NCBI GenBank assembly: GCA_919901875.1
Contig: CAKKQG010000289.1
Span: forward strand, 1 to 10,750
Reading direction: 5' to 3'
DNA length: 10,750 nt
From: Anaerolineales bacterium
GTDB taxonomy: Bacteria; Chloroflexota; Anaerolineae; Anaerolineales; VGOW01
The translations under genes and the position numbers were made by a program. The notes beneath the pieces were generated by a model, which worked only from the letters and a program-made list of their open reading frames with translations, was not told the DNA's origin and did not search any database. Below, piece after piece: positions 6,333 to 10,750 of this stretch (position 1 is the first letter of the stretch; each line of letters starts with the position of its first letter).

Positions 6333-6347
6333 GCGATTTCTAATCGC
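6333..6347. repeat. Small palindrome GCGATT-TCT-AATCGC
   Basis: A perfect 6-bp stem with a 3-nt loop lies 11 bp beyond the lipoprotein stop. It resembles dispersed small-hairpin repeats, but no second copy is in the window. Confidence 0.55.
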
Positions 6348-6358
6348 TTGAACGGACG

Positions 6359-7309
6359 CTAAGGCTTGCCCCACACCACGAATGAGCCATTATCCGAAAC
6401 GGTGACGCCGTTTTGTGAGACGGATGCTTTGTAGAGAATGAAATCGCCGGGCTTGTAGGGTTTTACTGCTAATGACACAAAAGCATAACCGTTTCTGTCG
6501 CTTGGGGGCGTCTCGTAGCGTTCAGAGTTTATAGTGTATTGAATGGAAAACGACACGACAACGCCTGAGACGGGCTTTCCTTTATCATCGGTCACCCACG
6601 CCCTAAGAGTCTGCCGTTGTGTTTTGACATCGAACACCGGAAATTCGGGCAAAGCTTTTAACGCTAATCCCTTGGGCGATGGAGCGGGTAAGGTCAACAT
6701 GGATGTTGGCGTTGCCGTTATGAGAGAGCCGGGCTCTTTCTTCGATATACATTTTTGTACGGTAATGCACCACTGACTGCCTAAGTTGGCGAGTCCGAAT
6801 TGATATTCAACCGGTTTGCTTTTGTTCCAAACAATTGAGGCGCGTTCAAAGTGCTGGATCAATTGTGTCCCCGAAATGTACATTTCCGAGATCGGGTAAC
6901 CGAAAAATTGCAAACCGCCTTGTCGGTTGAAAAACCCTAAGAACTCTTGGCGCACCGAATGGCAATCGAAATAATAAGCATTGGGCGCAACGTCTTGGGG
7001 TCGGATGCATGGCGTTGAGTTGCCCTCGAAGTTGATACCGATACTGCTTGGGATGACTTGCTTGCCTTCGGGGAGTTGTGGGTGATACTCCAAGCGGACA
7101 TTTTGGAAATATTGAACTCTGACTCCCTCTTCAATGAGATCGGATGTCATGGCAACGCCCAAGACCAGAGCGCCGCCTTTCGCGTTGTAGTAGTCGCGAA
7201 ATGGTTCTGCCACTTCATGCTCGCCGTTGAGTTTGGGCGTGGAAGTAGGCGAACCACAGGCGACCAATATGAATGCGATGCAAAGCAGGACGGTGTGTAT
7301 AGATTTCAT
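6359..7309 (-). CDS. Secreted lipoprotein with two GG..FGYPISE-type repeats and an Ig-like domain
   Basis: A 316-residue exported protein. A short signal peptide ends in a lipobox LVAC with lipidation Cys18, followed by a Ser/Thr/Pro linker. Two related repeats follow. Repeat 1 (about 37-77) reads FRDYYNAKGGALVLG, then VQYFQNVRLEYHP. Repeat 2 (about 117-161) reads FFNRQGGLQFFGYPISE, then QHFERASIVW. The second fits a motif seen in many secreted Chloroflexota proteins; the first is worn. A Pro/Thr-rich linker (about 193-215) leads to a C-terminal region (about 230-316) with alternating strands, including LRAWVTDDKGKPVSGVVVSF, that resembles a bacterial Ig-like (invasin/Big) domain. Cysteines at 101/116 and in WCITVQKC could form disulfides. 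The gene stands alone with a promoter at 7353-7380. Function is unknown; a cell-surface binding role is inferred. Confidence 0.85.
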   Translation of the reverse strand: MKSIHTVLLCIAFILVACGSPTSTPKLNGEHEVAEPFRDYYNAKGGALVLGVAMTSDLIEEGVRVQYFQNVRLEYHPQLPEGKQVIPSSIGINFEGNSTPCIRPQDVAPNAYYFDCHSVRQEFLGFFNRQGGLQFFGYPISEMYISGTQLIQHFERASIVWNKSKPVEYQFGLANLGSQWCITVQKCISKKEPGSLITATPTSMLTLPAPSPKGLALKALPEFPVFDVKTQRQTLRAWVTDDKGKPVSGVVVSFSIQYTINSERYETPPSDRNGYAFVSLAVKPYKPGDFILYKASVSQNGVTVSDNGSFVVWGKP

Positions 7310-7323
7310 GTGTGTTCAATCCC

Positions 7324-7344
7324 AACCCGTTCCGTTAACGGGTT
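7324..7344 (-). promoter_or_regulatory. Hairpin at the 5' end of the lipoprotein transcript
   Basis: AACCCGTT (7324-7331) and AACGGGTT (7337-7344) form a perfect 8-bp stem with a 5-nt loop. The predicted transcription start (about 7346) puts the stem at the very 5' end of the mRNA, 14 bp ahead of the ATG. It could stabilise the mRNA or affect translation; it has no T tract on the minus strand. Confidence 0.55.
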
Positions 7345-7352
7345 CTTAATGT

Positions 7353-7380
7353 ATTATATTCGACATTTTTGCAAACTCAA
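7353..7380 (-). promoter_or_regulatory. Sigma70-like promoter of the lipoprotein gene
   Basis: On the minus strand TTGAGT (ACTCAA at 7375-7380; 4 of 6), a 16-bp spacer and a perfect TATAAT (ATTATA at 7353-7358) are present. The start site would fall near 7346, giving a leader of about 37 nt. Confidence 0.7.
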
Positions 7381-7426
7381 AGCTACAAATGTCTTGGCTT
7401 TGTACATGACGAATATCGCTATGTCT

Positions 7427-7455
7427 TTGTCTTTTCGTCTCACTCGCGTTATACT
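7427..7455 (+). promoter_or_regulatory. Sigma70-like promoter of the GNAT-GH1 operon
   Basis: TTGTCT (7427-7432; 4 of 6), a 17-bp spacer and TATACT (7450-7455; 5 of 6) are present. The usual start distance places +1 at or within a base or two of the GTG start at 7462, which suggests a leaderless mRNA. Confidence 0.65.
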
Positions 7456-7461
7456 CACGCC

Positions 7462-8178
7462 GTGCCGACCTTAGAACAACAGCGAACTGAAGCCCGCTAT
7501 CTCCTGAATGATCGCTTCCCCTCCGACGCTTTTGCCGCCTATTACACCCTCTACCACGATCCAAAACGCACCGACCTCTTCCTCAACTACGACCAACTGA
7601 ATCGCGTCAATGGATTTTTAACTCGCGCCCAGACCGGTTTAGATTTGTTCCGTCCGGTGGTAGTAGTTCGCGCCGCGAATGATCAAGTGGCGGCATCACT
7701 TTTTGAATCAGGTCTGCAAGCGAATCGTCCGTATTATTTGATCGCACCTATGTCGTTAGGGATGGTGATCAATCGAATGCTCACCGTGACCGATTCGGAA
7801 GTCTTGCGCGTCTATCGCCTTGACCCGAGCCGCTTCAATTCGCAGATCAATGTTTTGGCTGTCGCCAGCCGCGCGCCGGATGGCTCGCCGCGTTTTGAGA
7901 TCGGATCGAATAACAAAGTTCATGCGCGAGCCGGAGTCAATTGGCGCTCACCGCATTTTGCCGAAGTGTATGTTTACACCGAAGCCCAAACGCGCGGGCG
8001 CGGCTGGGGGCGTTCCGTCCTTTCGTCGTTGTGCGTCGCGTTGCTTCAAGATGGGCTGATGCCGCTCTACGTCGTGAGTGAACAAAACTCTGCCTCGATC
8101 AATCTCGCCGAGAGCGTTGGTTTTGTGGATAGTGGGACGCGCGAATTTGCGGCGCAAGTGGTGCGAGTAGAAAAGTGA
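7462..8178 (+). CDS. GNAT-family N-acetyltransferase
   Basis: A 238-residue protein if started at GTG 7462-7464. The C-terminal half holds the GNAT fold: a strand near INVLAVAS, then AEVYVYTEAQTRGRGWGRSVL with the acetyl-CoA-binding R-G-R-G-W-G loop. LYVVSEQNSASINLAESVGFVDSG is the usual motif B with the asparagine and the GF near the end. The N-terminal half (LNDRFPSDAFAAYYTLYHDPKRTDLFL) is not a familiar domain and may bind the acceptor, which is unknown. An in-frame ATG at 7369 would add 31 residues but runs through the divergent promoter region and lacks support; GTG 7462 falls at the expected transcription start. There is no Shine-Dalgarno site, fitting leaderless translation. The GH1 gene begins 3 bp after its stop, so they form an operon. 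Confidence 0.8.
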   Translation: MPTLEQQRTEARYLLNDRFPSDAFAAYYTLYHDPKRTDLFLNYDQLNRVNGFLTRAQTGLDLFRPVVVVRAANDQVAASLFESGLQANRPYYLIAPMSLGMVINRMLTVTDSEVLRVYRLDPSRFNSQINVLAVASRAPDGSPRFEIGSNNKVHARAGVNWRSPHFAEVYVYTEAQTRGRGWGRSVLSSLCVALLQDGLMPLYVVSEQNSASINLAESVGFVDSGTREFAAQVVRVEK

Positions 8179-8181
8179 AAT

Positions 8182-9519
8182 ATGATTCGAGCGATACACA
8201 CCTTCCCTAAAAATTTTAAATGGGGCAGCGCCACTGCCGCGCATCAGGTGGAGGGTGGGGCGGCAGACAGCGACTGGGCGGCATGGGAGAAACTTCCAAA
8301 TAAGATAAAAGAAAATGGATCGGCGGCGGTTGCTTGCGATTGGTGGGCTGGACAACGCTGGCGCGAAGATTTTGATCGCGCCGCAAACGACGGGCAAACG
8401 ACTCATCGCTTGGGCGTGGATTGGAGCCGCATCGAACCGCGTTTGGCAATTTGGGATGAAGGCGCGCTCGATCACTATCGAGAGATGATCAAGGGGCTGC
8501 GGGATCGTGGTCTGGAGCCGATGGTGACTCTTCACCATTTTACGAATCCATTGTGGCTCGCCGAGCGCGGCGGCTGGGAGAATCCTGACGCCGTCATTTA
8601 CTTCGAGCGATTCGTCCGCAAAGTGGTGACCGCGCTAAAGGATTATGTTGATCTGTGGTGCACCATAAACGAGATCAATATCTTTGCCTATCAGTCTTAC
8701 ATGGACGGCGTTTGGCCGCCCGAAAAGAAAGACGCCGCCACTTGTTTTAAAGTTATTCGTCAAATGTTATTGGCTCACGCCGCCGCCTATCGCGCCATCC
8801 ACGAGATACAGCCGACGGCGCGCGTGGGAATTGCTCATCACATTCAACTCATTGACCCGCACCGCGCCGATTTTGCTCCCGATAACTGGGTGGCGAACTT
8901 TCAGATGCGGGTTTTTAACGAATCGATCCCTCATGCCTTGCATACCGGGCATCTGTATTTCCCCGTTGGAAAATGGAACGAGCATCTGCCTGAACTGGCA
9001 AACACGATGGACTATATTGGCGTTAACTATTACTCACGCCGAGTCGCGGCATTTGACCTGTCTGCCGCGTCCACTTTGTTTGGGCGCACATTCCACGAAC
9101 CGGAAGCAGAGATGGATCATATCAAGCTCAACGAGCTTTACCCCGCCGGTTTACACCGTGTGATCAAGTGGGCAGATCGTTTCAAGAAACCGATTTATGT
9201 CACCGAGAACGGTTGGGGCGACGCCGATGAGAGTCGGCGCACGCGGGCGATGTTGCTGCACTTAAGAAATTTGTGGAGCGCGGTGAATAACAACTTCCCG
9301 GTGCAAGCCTATTACTATTGGTCGCTCGTTGATAATTTTGAATGGGAGCGCGGTTGGATTCAACGTTTTGGACTCTACGAACTTGATCTGGCGACTCAAG
9401 AACGCACACCGCGCTCTGTGGCGAAGTTATACGCTGAAGTGTGCCAGACAAACACGCTTACGTCGGAGATGGTGGAGCGTTATGCGCCGCAGCTATTGCC
9501 GACGATGTTTCCGGGATAG
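8182..9519 (+). CDS. GH1-family beta-glycosidase
   Basis: A 445-residue glycoside hydrolase family 1 enzyme, full length. The N-terminal signature FPKNFKWGSATAAHQVEG is clear. The acid/base E164 sits in TINEI and the nucleophile E342 in YVTENGWGD. The substrate-binding motifs HHFTNPLWL (118-126) and WSLVDNFEWERGW are also present. There is no signal peptide, so it should be cytoplasmic and retaining, acting on small beta-glucosides or related oligosaccharides. One deviation is TINEI, where most members have (T/S)xNEP. The ATG lies 3 bp after the acetyltransferase stop with only a weak ribosome site, so translational coupling is likely. Its stop codon TAG (9517-9519) falls inside the left arm of a MITE-like element, so the last residues may have been changed by the insertion. 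Confidence 0.95.
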   Translation: MIRAIHTFPKNFKWGSATAAHQVEGGAADSDWAAWEKLPNKIKENGSAAVACDWWAGQRWREDFDRAANDGQTTHRLGVDWSRIEPRLAIWDEGALDHYREMIKGLRDRGLEPMVTLHHFTNPLWLAERGGWENPDAVIYFERFVRKVVTALKDYVDLWCTINEINIFAYQSYMDGVWPPEKKDAATCFKVIRQMLLAHAAAYRAIHEIQPTARVGIAHHIQLIDPHRADFAPDNWVANFQMRVFNESIPHALHTGHLYFPVGKWNEHLPELANTMDYIGVNYYSRRVAAFDLSAASTLFGRTFHEPEAEMDHIKLNELYPAGLHRVIKWADRFKKPIYVTENGWGDADESRRTRAMLLHLRNLWSAVNNNFPVQAYYYWSLVDNFEWERGWIQRFGLYELDLATQERTPRSVAKLYAEVCQTNTLTSEMVERYAPQLLPTMFPG

Positions 9520-9629
9520 CTCTCGGGCGTCATTGCGAGGAGCGTTCTGTGCGACGAAGCAATCTCATAGCGTGACCGAGATTGCTTCGCGAAGTGCGCT
9601 CGCAATGACGAATGGGTTGAGTGGTTACT
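9515..9629. mobile_element. MITE-like palindromic element, copy 1
   Basis: The terminal repeats CGTCATTGCGAG (9528-9539) and CTCGCAATGACG (9599-9610) are perfect. Internal GAAGCAATCTC pairs with GAGATTGCTTC around a short variable loop. The 83-bp core matches copy 2 (10489-10571) except for the central loop and one base. The outer arms (9515-9527 and 9611-9629) match copy 2 imperfectly, so this copy looks older. It fills the gap between convergent genes and may act as a two-way terminator. No transposase is encoded. Confidence 0.88.
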
Positions 9630-10317
9630 ACGATTCGCTCATGCGATACCCAAACCCTCTCACGGTCTGGATCAATTCGGGGTCGGTCGGGTCGCGTTCC
9701 AGTTTTTGGCGCAAGAACCAGATGTAACGCCGCACATAACCGCGCTCCGAACCCGGCACTGGTTCGAGCCCCCACACTGTTTTCAATAATTCCTCTTCCG
9801 AGATCGCCCGCCCTTTATTCTCAACCAGGAAGCGCAACATTTTAAATTCTGTCGGCGAGAGTGATACAGCTTCGCCTTCGCGCACCACGCTCAACCGATC
9901 CAAATCTACGGTCACGTTTCCAAACGTGAAGAGGTTGCGTTGAGAGGGGCTCGCGCCGCGCGCCCGATTTAATACAGCCGTGATACGCGCCGAGAGTTCG
10001 GCGAAGCTGAAGGGCTTGGTGATGTAATCGTCAACGCCCAGACGAAAGCCGCGCAGTTTATCCGACTCCGAATTTTTAGCCGTGAGCAGGATCATTGGCA
10101 CGGAGGAGATTTCGCGAACGCGCGAGGCCAAGACGAAGCCATCCATGCCCGGCATCATCACGTCTAACACGATAATGTCGGGTCGCTCGTCGTAGAGCAG
10201 CCGTAGAGCCGATTCGCTTTTATCGGTGCTGAGCACGTTGAAGTCGGCGTTCTTCAAGAACTCGCTCAAGAATTTGAGAAGTGTGCTGTCGTCGTCAACA
10301 AGGAGAACAGTGGTCAT
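9628..10317 (-). CDS. OmpR/PhoB-type response regulator
   Basis: A 229-residue DNA-binding response regulator. The receiver domain (1-118) has the acidic pocket D8-D9-D10, phospho-acceptor D52 in IIVLDVMMPGMDG, T79 and K101 (TKPF). The winged-helix effector domain (about 130-226) shows LSPTEFKMLRFLVENKGRAIS, then the recognition region RGYVRRYIWFLRQKLE, and the closing VRGFGYRM hairpin. It should be phosphorylated by the histidine kinase encoded upstream (10617 onwards) and bind DNA as a dimer; the target is unknown. ATG 10315-10317 lacks a clear Shine-Dalgarno site. The gap to the kinase gene is 299 bp and packed with repeats, so co-transcription may be weakened. The TAG stop (9628-9630) overlaps the end of MITE copy 1. 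Confidence 0.95.
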   Translation of the reverse strand: MTTVLLVDDDSTLLKFLSEFLKNADFNVLSTDKSESALRLLYDERPDIIVLDVMMPGMDGFVLASRVREISSVPMILLTAKNSESDKLRGFRLGVDDYITKPFSFAELSARITAVLNRARGASPSQRNLFTFGNVTVDLDRLSVVREGEAVSLSPTEFKMLRFLVENKGRAISEEELLKTVWGLEPVPGSERGYVRRYIWFLRQKLERDPTDPELIQTVRGFGYRMSES

Positions 10318-10395
10318 ATCAAATAGGCTGGACTTACGCAGTTCACGGAAATTTTTATCACGAATCCCACTACGCTGTGCTTCGGGGACTGTGTG

Positions 10396-10469
10396 TCACG
10401 AATGTTCCGAATTTGACGAATAAAACAAAAGAGAAATTCGTGTTATTCGTTTATTCGAGTCATTCGTGA
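10396..10469. repeat. Long imperfect hairpin with ATTCGTG/CACGAAT arms
   Basis: TCACGAATG (10396-10404) pairs with CATTCGTGA (10461-10469). The next inner segments, CGAATTTGACGAATAA and TTATTCGTTTATTCG, also pair well. The central loop is A-rich. Confidence 0.8.
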
Positions 10470-10474
10470 TTAAA

Positions 10475-10590
10475 GGTAACTACTCAGGCGTCATTGCGAG
10501 GAGCGTTCTGTGCGACGAAGCAATCTCGGTCGCGCCTTGAGATTGCTTCGCAAAGTGCGCTCGCAATGACGGAGTGGCTGAGTAGTTACC
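10475..10590. mobile_element. MITE-like palindromic element, copy 2, with possible target duplication
   Basis: The outer inverted repeats GGTAACTACTCAG (10475-10487) and CTGAGTAGTTACC (10578-10590) are perfect. Inside them lie CGTCATTGCGAG (10489-10500) and CTCGCAATGACG (10560-10571). The 116-bp element is flanked by ATTAAA on both sides (10469-10474 and 10591-10596), a likely 6-bp target-site duplication. No coding capacity. The core resembles the dispersed CGTCATTGCGAGGAGCG palindromes known from many bacterial genomes. Confidence 0.9.
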
Positions 10591-10616
10591 ATTAAAGTGC
10601 GTAAATCTGGATAGAG

Positions 10617-10750
10617 TTATTCTGTAGAATGATTGGCGACTTTCAGTTTGATGCAAAAGGTGGAGCCGCCGCCGGGTGTTTCCTCAAACGTGATTGTGCC
10701 ATTCATCGCTTCGATGAAGCGGCGTGTGGTGTGCAGTCCTAATCCGTATC
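10617..10750 (-). CDS. Sensor histidine kinase, C-terminal end only
   Basis: The last 43 residues of a histidine kinase enter from the right edge. They begin with YGLGLHTTRRFIEAMNGTI, which is the G2 ATP-lid motif (GLGL) of the HATPase_c domain. FEETPGGGSTFCIKL follows, the final glycine-rich turn and strand of that domain. A short tail (KVANHSTE) ends at TAA 10617-10619. The sensor, dimerisation domain and H box are outside the window. It is on the same strand as, and upstream of, the OmpR-type regulator, so the two very likely form a two-component pair. The two genes are now separated by 299 bp of repeats, whereas such pairs are usually close or overlapping. Confidence 0.9.
   Translation of the reverse strand, partial: YGLGLHTTRRFIEAMNGTITFEETPGGGSTFCIKLKVANHSTE

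Larger units (their letters stand above)
10331..10607. repeat. Composite repeat region between the kinase and regulator genes
   Basis: The segment is bounded by GACTTACGCA (10331-10340) and TGCGTAAATC (10598-10607), which are inverted repeats matching at 9 of 10 positions. Inside are the long hairpin at 10396-10469 and MITE copy 2 (10475-10590). I see no gene here. The stretch 10341-10395 holds only a CACGAAT copy at 10359-10365 (the sequence that begins the hairpin arm) and otherwise nothing I can name. Confidence 0.6.

Noticed and set aside
7369..7461. ATG at 7369 as the start of the acetyltransferase
   Set aside because: It would place the first 31 codons across both divergent promoters, with no ribosome site; the GTG at 7462 fits the promoter position and the start of plausible protein sequence.
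9515..9629. Ordinary terminator hairpin between convergent genes
   Set aside because: The sequence recurs at 10475-10590 with matching arms, so it is a dispersed element, although it may also terminate transcription.
10281..10469. Small plus-strand open frame overlapping the regulator start and the repeats
   Set aside because: It is antisense to the regulator gene and runs into hairpin repeats; no protein-like pattern is seen.
10318..10616. tRNA or small RNA gene in the kinase-regulator gap
   Set aside because: The foldable segments are simple long hairpins or the MITE; no cloverleaf or other conserved RNA pattern could be made out.

Overview
The window looks like chromosomal DNA of an uncultured member of the Chloroflexota, most likely class Anaerolineae. 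The evidence is indirect: moderate GC content, a roadblock/LC7 + V4R + response-regulator gene set, a lipoprotein with GG..FGYPISE-type repeats, and many short heptanucleotide and palindromic repeats of the sort common in that group. No rRNA, tRNA, CRISPR array or transposase gene was seen, and the taxonomic call is an inference.

Layout. (1) 1-3407, minus strand: a polyprenol-phosphate sugar synthase of the Dpm1 type (3407-2667), then a very large YfhO-family GT-C-like membrane protein (2580 to beyond the left edge). The YfhO frame is unbroken for 860 codons although it contains at least five 21-bp blocks of 3 x 7-bp tandem repeat. Together the two genes resemble the donor-synthase and extracytoplasmic-transferase halves of a polyprenyl-phosphate-dependent glycosylation system. 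(2) 5389-3490, minus strand: a tight three-gene operon of roadblock/LC7 protein, V4R-domain protein, and receiver fused to a degenerate GGDEF domain. It has a consensus promoter, strong Shine-Dalgarno sites, TTG/GTG/GTG starts and a rho-independent terminator. (3) 5558-6235, plus strand: a DedA-family membrane protein, divergent from that operon, followed by a strong terminator cluster. (4) 7309-6359, minus strand: a secreted lipoprotein with its own promoter and a 5'-UTR hairpin. (5) 7462-9519, plus strand: a GNAT acetyltransferase, apparently leaderless and starting at GTG, followed 3 bp later by a GH1 beta-glycosidase. (6) 10750-9628, minus strand: the C-terminal end of a histidine kinase and an OmpR-type response regulator, separated by 299 bp almost filled with repeats.

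The most unusual aspect is how repeats sit in and between genes. Two copies of one palindromic MITE-like element are present. One (9515-9629) lies exactly between the convergent GH1 and response-regulator genes and supplies or overlaps both stop codons. The other (10475-10590) sits inside the histidine kinase/response regulator gap with a possible 6-bp target duplication. An 8-bp tandem repeat supplies the stop codon of the Dpm1-like gene. The 7-bp repeats inside YfhO read in phase, so the same peptide QS(P/L)ISNL appears at three separate places in one protein. None of these families could be compared with a database here.
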